This document shows, piece after piece, positions 1 to 8,131 of a DNA stretch of 64,000 nucleotides. The position numbers and the translations under genes were made by a program. Within the stretch, counting starts at the first letter, position 1. The number at the start of each line of letters is the position of its first letter. Below the pieces are notes generated by a model. The model worked only from the letters and a program-made list of their open reading frames with translations. It was not told the origin of the DNA and ran no database searches. Source of the stretch: Clostridiales bacterium (lineage in GTDB: Bacteria; Bacillota; Dethiobacteria; Dethiobacterales; Dethiobacteraceae); the NCBI GenBank assembly GCA_018335855.1, contig JAGXRM010000026.1:42303-106302 (forward strand), given 5' to 3'.

Positions 1-300
1 GGTAGCCTGCACTCCAAGGTAGCTCTTGGATGTAGCCGCTGTTTACGAACATTTGTATTTCCGCTGGCTGAGACGTTTGCGGACGAAGTACAGGCTGGCG
101 ATATGGCAACGCTGGATATAGACGACTGGGTAAGGGAAGCATACTTTATCGGGTTACCGTTAAAACCATTGTGCCATGAAGCCTGTAAAGGACTCTGCCC
201 CCGCTGCGGGAGTGATATGAATGAAAAACAGTGCGATTGCCTGATTGATGAAGTGGATCATCGTTTGTCTGTACTCAAGAAGTTGCTTGAAGAGAAGTAA
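1..300 (+). CDS. yceD: YceD/DUF177 family protein, C-terminal part (5' end outside window)
   Basis: The open frame runs in from the window edge and stops just before rpmF, so only the last 99 residues are visible. The fragment has two Cys pairs typical of the DUF177 C-terminus: CSRC near the start, and CxxxCKGLCPRCG followed by CDC near the end. DUF177 proteins are almost always encoded directly upstream of rpmF, as here, and are linked to 23S rRNA/50S metabolism. An internal ATG at 103 is in frame but lies inside the conserved domain, so it is not the start. The family call is confident; the biochemical role is inferred from the family. Confidence 0.88.
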   Translation, partial: GSLHSKVALGCSRCLRTFVFPLAETFADEVQAGDMATLDIDDWVREAYFIGLPLKPLCHEACKGLCPRCGSDMNEKQCDCLIDEVDHRLSVLKKLLEEK

Positions 301-333
301 ATTAGCCTGAAAGTAGTACGAGGAGGTGTAAAT

Positions 334-510
334 ATGGCGGTTCCTAAGCGGAAAACGTCCAAGCAGAGAAAGCATAAACGGAGAACTCATTGGAAATTGG
401 CCGTCCCTGGCTTGGTTTCCTGCCCGCAGTGTCATGAAGCTAAATTACCCCATCGGGTATGTGTTCATTGCGGTTATTACAAAGGAAGAGAAGCAGTAGA
501 AACAGAATAG
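334..510 (+). CDS. rpmF: 50S ribosomal protein L32
   Basis: This 58-residue protein begins [13 protein letters not shown], the classical L32 N-terminus. It carries two CxxC pairs (CPQC and CVHC) and is therefore the zinc-binding form of L32. A strong AGGAGG site at 321-326 precedes the ATG. It follows the DUF177 gene at 33 nt and precedes plsX, the usual yceD-rpmF-lipid gene order. Confidence 0.97.
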   Translation: MAVPKRKTSKQRKHKRRTHWKLAVPGLVSCPQCHEAKLPHRVCVHCGYYKGREAVETE

Positions 511-541
511 CTTTTAAATTGAGTGTTTATCATACATTACT

Positions 542-562
542 CTCCTGAGAAGGAGGGTTTTT
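542..562 (+). terminator. weak terminator-like hairpin after rpmF
   Basis: The arms CTCCT and AGGAG enclose GAGA and are followed by GGTTTTTG. The stem is only 5 bp, so partial termination or attenuation between rpmF and plsX is more likely than a full stop. Confidence 0.4.
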
Positions 563-578
563 GTTATCCGGGTAAATC

Positions 579-607
579 TTGCCACAGGAAACACTTGCCT
601 GTGGCAA
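579..607 (+). other. 10-bp perfect hairpin just upstream of plsX
   Basis: TTGCCACAGG and CCTGTGGCAA pair perfectly around a 9-nt loop. The 3' arm is followed by an A-run on the + strand, so it is not a classical + strand terminator. It ends about 6 nt before the plsX ribosome site and could affect plsX translation or mark an operator. No fapR gene is visible where some Bacillota have one. Confidence 0.5.
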
Positions 608-628
608 AAAAACGGTGAGGTGATCCTT

Positions 629-1639
629 GTGATCCGCATAGCGCTTGATACCATGGGGGGTGACCATGCTCCCGATGAGGTCGTTAAGGGTGGGCTATCC
701 GCCGTTGCTGAAGTCGCTGACTTGGAGATGCTATTGGTCGGTCCTAAGGAAATTCTAGAGAAGTCCCTTGCCGGCCGTTCCTTTCCAAAGGGCAGGGTTA
801 GAATTATTCATGCCCCCGACATCATAACGGCAGATGAAGCACCTGTACTTGCGGTACGACGCAAGAAAGATTCATCGATGATTACAGCGGTCCGAATGGT
901 TAAAGACGGTGAAGCTGATGCGGTTGTATCGGCTGGAAACACCGGAGCTCTCATGGCAGGCAGTTTACTCATGTTTGGCAGAATTTCGGGAATAGAGCGT
1001 CCCGCTTTAACGATTGTAATTCCCACCTTTAATGGTAGTAATGTAGTACTTTTGGATGTGGGTGCCAATATGGACGCCAAAGCAGAGCAACTCGTTCAGT
1101 ACGCATTGATGGGTAGCATATATGCCAGGGAAGTGTTAGCAAAGCCCCGGCCTTTTGTAGGCCTGCTCAATGTAGGTACTGAGGACAATAAAGGTAACGA
1201 ACAGACAAAAAAGGCATTTGAACGGTTAAAGGACACCATGGATGGCTTTACCGGAAATGTGGAGGCCAGGGATATTTTCGCTGGCGTGGCGGATGTTGTT
1301 GTTTGCGACGGATTTGTAGGTAATATTCTTTTAAAGTCGGTGGAAGGGATGTCTCTGGGTATTTTTGCCGCTTTACAGGAAGCGTTTACTGCCAACACAC
1401 GGAGTAAACTGGGTGCAGCTTTGCTTTTACCACAACTTCGGGCATTAAAGACGAAGCTGGATTATGCTGAATATGGCGGTGCTCCTTTGTTGGGAGTGGA
1501 TGGCATCTGTATTAAGAGCCATGGGTCATCAAAAGCCCGTGCTATACATACTGCCATTGTCCGGCAAGCGTATCCTTACGCACGGCAGAATGTTAATGAG
1601 CAAATTCGCAGCCAACTTACTGCGGAAGAAGTCAATTAG
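629..1639 (+). CDS. plsX: phosphate acyltransferase PlsX
   Basis: PlsX converts acyl-ACP to acyl-phosphate for PlsY, the first step of phospholipid synthesis in most Bacillota. The N-terminus IRIALDTMGGDHAP and the internal VSAGNTGALMAG are family signatures, and 336 residues is normal. I chose GTG at 629 over GTG at 620 because the GGTGAGGTG ribosome site (613-621) overlaps the upstream candidate and sits about 7 nt before 629. It opens the plsX-fabH-fabK-fabD-fabG-acpP-fabF lipid cluster, linking acyl-chain synthesis to membrane assembly. Confidence 0.96.
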   Translation: MIRIALDTMGGDHAPDEVVKGGLSAVAEVADLEMLLVGPKEILEKSLAGRSFPKGRVRIIHAPDIITADEAPVLAVRRKKDSSMITAVRMVKDGEADAVVSAGNTGALMAGSLLMFGRISGIERPALTIVIPTFNGSNVVLLDVGANMDAKAEQLVQYALMGSIYAREVLAKPRPFVGLLNVGTEDNKGNEQTKKAFERLKDTMDGFTGNVEARDIFAGVADVVVCDGFVGNILLKSVEGMSLGIFAALQEAFTANTRSKLGAALLLPQLRALKTKLDYAEYGGAPLLGVDGICIKSHGSSKARAIHTAIVRQAYPYARQNVNEQIRSQLTAEEVN

Positions 1640-1680
1640 CAACGGTTTAACATCATGCCGAACAGAAAGGATGTTCCCGT

Positions 1681-2667
1681 ATGAACCTGCATGGAGTCGG
1701 TATACTGGGTGTTGGGTCTGCCCTGCCAGCCAATATAGTAACAAATTTGGATCTGGAGAAAACTGTGGATACCAACGACGAGTGGATTCGCACCAGGACA
1801 GGTATTTGTGAGCGACGCGTTGCAGAAGAAGGTATTACCACATCGGATTTGGCTACTAAAGCTGCCCAGGCTGCAATGGCCGATGCCGGAGTTGGGGTTG
1901 AAGAAATCGACCTGATTGTTGTTGCTACCGTTACCCCCGACGTTCCCTTGCCGGCCACGGCATGCTACGTTCAGGCGAAGCTGGGGGCAGTGAATGCGGC
2001 AGCATTTGATATCAATGCAGGTTGCACCGGCTTTATCTACGGCTTGTCTGTCGGCAGCCAATTCGTAAAAGCATGCGTTTACCGACGTGTATTAATCATT
2101 GGTGCAGAAGTTCTCTCCCGGATTTTAGACTGGAGTGACCGCAGTACGTGTATTCTCTTTGGTGACGGTGCCGGCGCCGTGGTACTCGGACCTGTGGCTG
2201 AAGGACAAGGGATATTAAACTGCAAGCTGGGTTCAGACGGTAGTTTAGCTCATACGTTGTACATTCCAGCAGGCGGTGCAAAGATACCGACCTGTCAGGA
2301 ATCGGTGGAAGCACGCCAACACTATGTAAAAATGTCAGGTAATGAAATATTTAAGTTTGCGGTCCGCGCCATGGGAGAAGTGACAGCAGAAGCGCTGGAG
2401 GGAATTGGTCTGGGTAAAGAGGATATAGACTTCTTAGTTCCCCATCAGGCGAACCATAGAATTATTGACGCGGCGCGCAAGCGCTTTGATCTCCCCGAGG
2501 ACAAAGTTATCGTTAATATTGACCGGTATGGTAACATGTCGGCTGCTTCTATCCCAGTAGCGCTAGATGAAGCCATACGTTCCGGACGGATAAAACGTGG
2601 TGACTTACTGGGATTGGTAGGGTTTGGTGCAGGGTTGACCTGGGGCGCGGCTATTGTAAGGTTTTAG
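1681..2667 (+). CDS. fabH: beta-ketoacyl-ACP synthase III
   Basis: FabH condenses acyl-CoA with malonyl-ACP to start fatty-acid elongation and so sets primer choice. The catalytic triad is visible: Cys in INAGCTGF (about residue 112), His in PHQANHR and Asn in NIDRYGNMSAAS. At 328 residues it is full length. It lies 41 nt after plsX and 19 nt before fabK, within one operon. Confidence 0.97.
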   Translation: MNLHGVGILGVGSALPANIVTNLDLEKTVDTNDEWIRTRTGICERRVAEEGITTSDLATKAAQAAMADAGVGVEEIDLIVVATVTPDVPLPATACYVQAKLGAVNAAAFDINAGCTGFIYGLSVGSQFVKACVYRRVLIIGAEVLSRILDWSDRSTCILFGDGAGAVVLGPVAEGQGILNCKLGSDGSLAHTLYIPAGGAKIPTCQESVEARQHYVKMSGNEIFKFAVRAMGEVTAEALEGIGLGKEDIDFLVPHQANHRIIDAARKRFDLPEDKVIVNIDRYGNMSAASIPVALDEAIRSGRIKRGDLLGLVGFGAGLTWGAAIVRF

Positions 2668-2686
2668 CACAAGGAGGACTAACTAG

Positions 2687-3634
2687 ATGGCATTAAAAAC
2701 CAGCCTTTGTGAAATACTGGGAATAGAGGTGCCCATTCTTCAGGGGGGCATGGCTTGGGTAGCTACCGGGGAACTGGCGGCTGCCGTGTCGGAAGCGGGA
2801 GGCCTTGGCATTATCGGCTCAGGTAACGCGCCGGCCGCAGTGCTGGAAGTGGAAATCAAGAAAGCAAAGCAACTTACCAAGAAACCTTTTGGCGTAAATA
2901 TTATGCTACTATCACCTTTTGTTGATGAGGTGGTAGACCTGCTTTGCCGTGAAGAAGTTCGTGTGGTTACCACAGGAGCTGGCAACCCGGGTAAATACGT
3001 AGACCGGTTTAAAGCAGTAGGGACTAAGGTTATCCCGGTGGTATCGTCTGTAGCACTGGCTAAGCGCCTGGAAAGATTGGGTGTTGATGCAATGATCGCG
3101 GAAGGTATGGAAGCGGGAGGGCATATCGGTGATTTGACGACGATGGTGCTGGTGCCGCAGATTGTGGACGCCGTCTCAGTGCCGGTGATTGCTGCCGGCG
3201 GAATTGCTGACGGTCGTGGCGCCGCGGCGGCCTTTTGTCTGGGAGCACAGGGAATTCAGTTGGGTACCCGGTTTATTTGTGCCGATGAATGTACTGTACA
3301 TGATAACTATAAAAAACAGGTTATTAAAGCAAAGGACAGAGATACTGCCGTTACCGGCAGGTCCACCGGCCACCCCGTCCGTGTTCTGTATAATAAACTG
3401 GCCCGGGAGTATGAACGTTTTGAAAAAGAAGGCGCCACCCCGGAGCAATTGGAGCAGTTTGGTGCCGGCAAATTAGCCGCTGCCGTCCGTGAGGGCGATG
3501 TTGTGAACGGTTCAGTCATGGCAGGGCAATCTGCGGCCATGGTAAGAAAAGAAGAACCTGCCGCAGCAATTATAGCTGATATTATTGAGGGGACAAAACA
3601 GGTTATCAGTAAGTTAAAAGAAAAATTTTGTTAA
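2687..3634 (+). CDS. fabK: enoyl-ACP reductase II, FMN-dependent
   Basis: FabK is the flavin-dependent enoyl-ACP reductase of the nitronate-monooxygenase TIM-barrel family and replaces FabI in many Clostridia and streptococci. The N-terminus CEILGIEVPILQGGMAW, the glycine-rich segment AAGGIADGRG and the 315-residue length fit. A related nitronate monooxygenase is the alternative, but placement between fabH and fabD makes FabK much more likely. No fabI is seen in the window. Confidence 0.94.
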   Translation: MALKTSLCEILGIEVPILQGGMAWVATGELAAAVSEAGGLGIIGSGNAPAAVLEVEIKKAKQLTKKPFGVNIMLLSPFVDEVVDLLCREEVRVVTTGAGNPGKYVDRFKAVGTKVIPVVSSVALAKRLERLGVDAMIAEGMEAGGHIGDLTTMVLVPQIVDAVSVPVIAAGGIADGRGAAAAFCLGAQGIQLGTRFICADECTVHDNYKKQVIKAKDRDTAVTGRSTGHPVRVLYNKLAREYERFEKEGATPEQLEQFGAGKLAAAVREGDVVNGSVMAGQSAAMVRKEEPAAAIIADIIEGTKQVISKLKEKFC

Positions 3635-3650
3635 TGCAGAGGTGAGCGCT

Positions 3651-4598
3651 ATGGGCAAAATCGTCTTTATTTTCCCTGGTCAGGGTTCCCAATACATCGG
3701 CATGGGCCAAGAGATGTCAGCCAACTATGAAGTGGCCCGTCAGGTATTTGCTATGGCCGACGATGTGCTCGGGATGCCTTTGACTGAAATTATGTTTACA
3801 GGCAGTGAGGATCAGTTAAAGATGACGGAAGTAACGCAGCCTGCCATTCTTGCTACCAGTATCGCCTGTCTTAAAGTTTTAGAACAGCACGGCTTGGAAC
3901 CAGATGTGGTAGCAGGGTTGAGCTTGGGTGAGTATTCTGCTTTAATTTCAGCCGGAGCTATGTCATTCACCGATGCGTTGCCGTTGGTACAAAAACGCGG
4001 GCGCTTCATGCAGGAAGCTGTACCCCCGGGAGTGGGCGGTATGGCAGCTATCATGGGCCTTGCCCGGGAATTAGTCATCGAAGCCTGTCGGCGAGCATCT
4101 TCTACTGGGGTGGTGGAACCTGCTAACTATAATTCACCCCACCAAATTGTGATTGCTGGAGAAATTCCGGCCATCCGTAAAGCGTGTGAGATTGCTAAAG
4201 AGTTGGGAGCAAAGCGAACGATTGAGCTCCCCGTCAGTGTTTCCTTCCACTGCAGTTTATTAAGAGGCGTAGAGCCTCTCCTTGCTGCAGAACTGGAAAA
4301 GGTGACCCTTTCCCGGGCAGCCGTTCCGGTAGTGGCTAACGTTACCGCACAATACATTCATTCTCCTGAAGACATTCGTAACGCGTTAATCCGTCAGGTT
4401 AGCAATGCAGTTTTATGGCAGGACTCTATGGAGAAACTAATCGCTGACGGTTTTGACACGTTTATTGAAGTAGGACCGGGAAAATCACTGACCGGCTTAA
4501 TGAAGAAGATTAATCCTGACGTTTGGGTTGCACAGGTTGAAGATATGAAAACATTGGAAAAAGTGGTTTCAGCGCTGCGGGAGCAGGGAGGGGAATAA
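3651..4598 (+). CDS. fabD: malonyl-CoA:ACP transacylase
   Basis: FabD loads malonyl groups onto ACP. The nucleophile elbow GLSLGEYSAL and the downstream His in VSFHCSLL are visible, as is the FPGQGSQY N-terminal motif. I use ATG 3651, 5 nt after an AGAGGTGAG site. GTG 3642 is part of that site. The stop is one base before the fabG start, suggesting translational coupling. Confidence 0.96.
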   Translation: MGKIVFIFPGQGSQYIGMGQEMSANYEVARQVFAMADDVLGMPLTEIMFTGSEDQLKMTEVTQPAILATSIACLKVLEQHGLEPDVVAGLSLGEYSALISAGAMSFTDALPLVQKRGRFMQEAVPPGVGGMAAIMGLARELVIEACRRASSTGVVEPANYNSPHQIVIAGEIPAIRKACEIAKELGAKRTIELPVSVSFHCSLLRGVEPLLAAELEKVTLSRAAVPVVANVTAQYIHSPEDIRNALIRQVSNAVLWQDSMEKLIADGFDTFIEVGPGKSLTGLMKKINPDVWVAQVEDMKTLEKVVSALREQGGE

Positions 4599-4599
4599 T

Positions 4600-5346
4600 T
4601 TGTTTTTAAAAGATAAAACAGCAGTGGTAACCGGTGCTTCCCGGGGAATAGGACGGGCTGTGGCGGTGGAGCTGGCGAAAAACGGTGCAAACGTAGTTAT
4701 TAACTATGCTGCAAATGAAGCGGCTGCTAAGGAAACGTTGTTTGCGGTAGAAGCGGCAGGCGGTCGGGGTATCCTTGTCCAGGCTGACGTGGCTGAACTA
4801 CAGTCCTGCGAATGTTTAATTAAGGCTGCTATTGATAATTTCGGAAAAATTGATATACTAATTAATAATGCGGGCATAACCCGCGACAATATTGTGGCAC
4901 GGATGAAAGCAGAAGAATGGCAGTCTGTGTTGGATACCAATCTCACAGGTGCGTTTAACTGCATAAAAGCAGCCATGCGTCCGCTTCTTAAGCAGAAGTC
5001 CGGCGGACGGATTGTCAATATTTCTTCGGTGATTGGCCTTGTCGGCGGCAGCGGACAGGCAAATTACGCGGCAGCCAAGGCAGGGATAATCGGATTAACA
5101 AAATCCCTGGCCAGGGAATTGGCTGGCAGAAATATCACTGTGAATGCTATTGCTCCCGGTTATATTGATACGGAAATGACTGCTGTACTTCCCCCCGATT
5201 TGAAAGAAGCTATGTTGTCCCAAATTCCGCTGGGTCGGACAGGGACTCCGGAAGATATCGCCGAAACAGTCGTTTTTCTCTGCGTCGGTGCAAATTATAT
5301 CACCGGGCAAGTTATCGCAGTCGACGGCGGGTTAGTCATGCACTGA
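4600..5346 (+). CDS. fabG: 3-oxoacyl-ACP reductase
   Basis: This NADPH-dependent short-chain dehydrogenase reduces beta-ketoacyl-ACP. It shows the cofactor motif TGASRGIG near the N-terminus, NNAG, and the Ser/Tyr/Lys triad in NISSVIGL and YAAAKAG. The start is TTG, one base after the fabD stop, behind a GGGAGGGG ribosome site (4586-4593). At 248 residues it is standard. Confidence 0.96.
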   Translation: MFLKDKTAVVTGASRGIGRAVAVELAKNGANVVINYAANEAAAKETLFAVEAAGGRGILVQADVAELQSCECLIKAAIDNFGKIDILINNAGITRDNIVARMKAEEWQSVLDTNLTGAFNCIKAAMRPLLKQKSGGRIVNISSVIGLVGGSGQANYAAAKAGIIGLTKSLARELAGRNITVNAIAPGYIDTEMTAVLPPDLKEAMLSQIPLGRTGTPEDIAETVVFLCVGANYITGQVIAVDGGLVMH

Positions 5347-5356
5347 TAAATTTAAT

Positions 5357-5393
5357 TTGACATTTCGCCCTGTTTTACTTAGTATATTCTAAG
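5357..5393 (+). promoter_or_regulatory. candidate acpP promoter with overlapping palindrome
   Basis: TTGACA at 5357-5362 is followed after 17 nt by TAGTAT (5380-5385). The -10 region lies inside the inverted repeat CTTAG-TATATT-CTAAG (5378-5393), a likely operator position. The left half resembles TTAGTAT as in FapR boxes, but I do not claim FapR. Confidence 0.55.
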
Positions 5394-5411
5394 GGAGGAG
5401 GTGAATCATGA

Positions 5412-5639
5412 GTGGATGTTTTTTCTAAAATTAAAGGACTTATCAGTGAACAACTAGGTGCTGAAGAAGCCAATATTGCTTTGGAAACCTCTTTTGAGGA
5501 TCTGGACGCAGACTCTTTGGATATTGTGGAACTGGTTATGTCTCTTGAAGAAGAATTTAACCTGGAAATCTCCGATGAGGAAGTTGAAAATATTAAAACC
5601 GTGGGAGATGTGGTACGGTACATAGAAGCCCATGTTTAA
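5412..5639 (+). CDS. acpP: acyl carrier protein
   Basis: This is a 75-residue acidic protein with the phosphopantetheine attachment Ser35 in [10 protein letters not shown]. It carries growing acyl chains for FabD/G/F/H/K. The start is GTG at 5412. An out-of-frame ATG at 5408 sits better spaced behind the same GGAGGAGGTG site and opens a 6-codon frame ending at 5428, so initiation may be shared. A strong hairpin follows the gene, allowing acpP to be made in excess of its neighbours. Confidence 0.97.
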   Translation: MDVFSKIKGLISEQLGAEEANIALETSFEDLDADSLDIVELVMSLEEEFNLEISDEEVENIKTVGDVVRYIEAHV

Positions 5640-5649
5640 AAAAAACGCG

Positions 5650-5680
5650 AAATAAGCCCTGCATGCTGCAGGGCTTATTT
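5650..5680 (+). terminator. strong hairpin terminator after acpP
   Basis: Two perfectly complementary 14-nt arms (AAATAAGCCCTGCA and TGCAGGGCTTATTT) surround a 3-nt loop. The T-rich tail is short, so some read-through into fabF is plausible. Confidence 0.7.
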
Positions 5681-5720
5681 AAAAGCCGGGCTTGATATGA
5701 TAGGCAAATGAGGTGAGAGA

Positions 5721-6962
5721 ATGAAACGACGCGTGGTGGTAACAGGCTTGGGAATGGTAACGCCAGTTGGAACCGGCAAGGAAAGTTTTTGGACCAATCT
5801 GTGCGCGGGTAAATCGGGAATCGTTCCGGTGTCTCATTTTAATGTAGATGATTACCCCACACAAATTGGCGCCGAAGTGCAGGACTTCGACCCACTGGAC
5901 TATATAGATAAAAAAGAAGTCCGTCGCATGGATCGCTTTTGTCATTTTGCCGTTGCAGCGGCTCGTCTGGCCCTGGATGATGCCAAGATGGATTTGACAG
6001 CTTTAGACAGCGAGAGGGCCGGTGTTTCTGTAGGATCTGGCATCGGCGGTATTAAGACGATTGAAGACCAAATTGCGGTCCTTAAAGAAAAAGGCCCGCG
6101 CCGTGTCAGCCCTTTTTTTGTAACCATGCTGATTGCCAATATGGCATCCGGCTATATTTCGATTGAATTTGGTCTCAAAGGCCCCAATACTACCATCGTT
6201 ACGGCTTGTGCCACAGGTACCCACTCCATTGGAGAAGCCGTAAAAGCAATAGAACGGGGCGATGCTGACGTGATGCTGGCAGGAGGAAGTGAAGCCTCTT
6301 TTACCCCGGTGGCATTTGCTGGTTTTTGCGCGATGCGTGCTATGTCAACCCGTAATGATGACCCGGATCATGCTTCCCGGCCTTTTGACCGGGACCGTGA
6401 CGGATTCGTGATGGGGGAAGGGGCAGGGGTGGTTGTCCTGGAACTGTTAGAGCATGCATTAGCCCGTAATGCCAAAATATATGCAGAGGTAATCGGTTAC
6501 GGCCTTTCCGCCGACGCTTACCATGTAACAGCTCCGGATCCTGACGGGTCAGGGGCGCGTCGTTGCATGGAATCTGCGCTACGGGATGCCGGAATCGAGC
6601 TGGGAGAAATGGACTATATCAATGCTCACGGTACATCCACCGAATTAAATGATAAGACGGAAACAAGCGCCATTAAAAAGGTTTTCGGTGACCATGCGTA
6701 TAAGCTTGCTGTCGGTTCGACTAAATCAATGACAGGCCACTTACTGGGTGCAGCCGGTGGTATGGAGGCTATTGTTTGTGCATTGACTATTGAAACTGGC
6801 ATTATTCCGCCGACAATTAACTATGAAAACCCTGATCCGGAATGCGATCTTGACTATGTGCCAAACAAGGCTAGGGAGCGGGCTGTCACCGTGGCCATGT
6901 CTAACTCGTTTGGTTTCGGCGGCACAAACGCATCCATCATCTTAAAAAAATATACTGCGTAA
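5721..6962 (+). CDS. fabF: beta-ketoacyl-ACP synthase II
   Basis: FabF is the elongating ketosynthase. The Cys-His-His set is visible: Cys in [13 protein letters not shown], His in [14 protein letters not shown] and His in [12 protein letters not shown]. At 413 residues it is full length. It follows acpP and its terminator and is 16 nt from rnc, the common acpP-fabF-rnc order. Confidence 0.97.
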   Translation: MKRRVVVTGLGMVTPVGTGKESFWTNLCAGKSGIVPVSHFNVDDYPTQIGAEVQDFDPLDYIDKKEVRRMDRFCHFAVAAARLALDDAKMDLTALDSERAGVSVGSGIGGIKTIEDQIAVLKEKGPRRVSPFFVTMLIANMASGYISIEFGLKGPNTTIVTACATGTHSIGEAVKAIERGDADVMLAGGSEASFTPVAFAGFCAMRAMSTRNDDPDHASRPFDRDRDGFVMGEGAGVVVLELLEHALARNAKIYAEVIGYGLSADAYHVTAPDPDGSGARRCMESALRDAGIELGEMDYINAHGTSTELNDKTETSAIKKVFGDHAYKLAVGSTKSMTGHLLGAAGGMEAIVCALTIETGIIPPTINYENPDPECDLDYVPNKARERAVTVAMSNSFGFGGTNASIILKKYTA

Positions 6963-6978
6963 ACGCATAGGGTGATTT

Positions 6979-7680
6979 ATGGGTAAAAAGGATATTATGC
7001 AGGTTATGGAAAAATTAAATATTACTCCACAGTCAACTGAACTGTACCAACTGGCCCTCACCCATTCATCCTATGCCCATGAGCATGGACTGGGCAATCA
7101 TGCACATAATGAACGGCTGGAGTTTCTAGGAGACGCAGTACTGGAACTTGCAGTTTCAGAAGAGCTGTATCTTCGTTTTCCTGATTTACCCGAGGGCAAG
7201 CTGACCCGGTTCCGGGCAGGTTTAGTCTGCGAAGATTCCCTCTTCAATCTGGCGATTCAGTTAGACTTGGGTGCATACCTGCGCCTTGGTAAGGGGGAAG
7301 CCGCCAGCGGTGGCCGGAAGCGTCCATCCTTACTGGCAGATGCTTTTGAAGCTCTGCTGGGTGCTGTGTATCTCGATCTGGGTTTTGAAACAGTTAAACG
7401 TGTAACAAATAAGCTGTTTGCATACATGCTTTCGGATATAGCTAATGGTTGCCTGCGCCATGACTATAAGACGTTGATGCAGGAGTATACCCAAGCGAAG
7501 CTCTCTACTACACCGGAATACCAAATTGTGTCCGAGCTGGGACCGGATCACTCCAAAGAGTTCGTCTCACAGTTTATTTTAAACGGCGAGGTTTTAGGCC
7601 AGGGAAAAGGCCGGTCTAAAAAAGAAGCGGAGCAGGAGGCGGCAAGGGTAGCATATGAGCGTTTAATAAAAAACAAATAA
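6979..7680 (+). CDS. rnc: ribonuclease III
   Basis: RNase III cleaves double-stranded RNA in rRNA maturation and mRNA decay. The signature NERLEFLGDAVLELAVSE lies near residue 44, and a second acidic cluster sits in LLADAFEALLGAVYLD. A dsRNA-binding domain occupies the last ~70 residues, ending in KEAEQEAARVAYERL. At 233 residues it is normal. In many Bacillota smc follows directly; here spoVS is inserted between them. Confidence 0.97.
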   Translation: MGKKDIMQVMEKLNITPQSTELYQLALTHSSYAHEHGLGNHAHNERLEFLGDAVLELAVSEELYLRFPDLPEGKLTRFRAGLVCEDSLFNLAIQLDLGAYLRLGKGEAASGGRKRPSLLADAFEALLGAVYLDLGFETVKRVTNKLFAYMLSDIANGCLRHDYKTLMQEYTQAKLSTTPEYQIVSELGPDHSKEFVSQFILNGEVLGQGKGRSKKEAEQEAARVAYERLIKNK

Positions 7681-7691
7681 TTTTACCAATA

Positions 7692-7720
7692 GCAGGATTT
7701 TCTTCCCCTATCACGAATAC
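7692..7720 (+). promoter_or_regulatory. sigma-H-like promoter for spoVS
   Basis: GCAGGATTT, 11 nt, then CACGAATAC closely fits the sigma-H pattern RnAGGAwww - 11/12 - RnnGAATww, with one mismatch (C for R). B. subtilis spoVS is transcribed by sigma-H, which supports the call. Confidence 0.65.
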
Positions 7721-7787
7721 ATATGAAAAATAGCCTACAGTTTACCAACGCAGCTCTATATGAACTTTTTGAAGGGGGAGAAGTATC

Positions 7788-8048
7788 ATGGAAGTCCTGA
7801 AGGTATCTTCACGCTCCAACCCCAAGTCTGTAGCAGGTGCATTGGCAGCAGTTCTCCGGGAAAAGGGAAAGGCAGAAGTGCAGGCCGTCGGTGCCGGTGC
7901 AGTTAACCAGTCTGTAAAGGCTATTGCCATTTGCCGTGGCTTTGTCGCGCCCAATGGTATTGACTTAATCACAATCCCTGCATTTGCCGAAATCATCATC
8001 GATTCAGAAGAAAGAACAGCTATCCGGTTTATTGTCGAACCACGATAA
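7788..8048 (+). CDS. spoVS: stage V sporulation protein S
   Basis: The protein is 86 residues, the same length as B. subtilis SpoVS, and is recognisable throughout (MEVLKVSSRSNPKSVAGALA). SpoVS is a small Alba-like protein needed for coat and cortex formation. It has a GAAGGGGGAG ribosome site, its own sigma-H-like promoter and its own terminator, so it appears to be an independent unit inside the rnc-smc cluster. Confidence 0.97.
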   Translation: MEVLKVSSRSNPKSVAGALAAVLREKGKAEVQAVGAGAVNQSVKAIAICRGFVAPNGIDLITIPAFAEIIIDSEERTAIRFIVEPR

Positions 8049-8062
8049 AGTTGATATCTTAA

Positions 8063-8090
8063 ACCTGCTTGGATGCAAGCAGGTATTTTT
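8063..8090 (+). terminator. intrinsic terminator after spoVS
   Basis: ACCTGCTTG and CAAGCAGGT form a perfect 9-bp stem with a 4-nt loop, followed by ATTTTT and, a little further on, a second T-run. Confidence 0.88.
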
Positions 8091-8131
8091 GCGGCTTTTT
8101 TTATTCTGTCGTTATATAGGGGGACTCGGTT

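Noticed and set aside
579..607. Terminator before plsX on the + strand
   Set aside because: The hairpin is followed by A residues, not T, so it is recorded only as a hairpin.
5378..5393. FapR operator at acpP
   Set aside because: The left half resembles a FapR box but the right half does not match and no fapR gene is visible; kept only as an unassigned palindrome.
8063..8090. Coding start of smc upstream (frame from 7984)
   Set aside because: That frame is out of phase with smc and spans the spoVS terminator.
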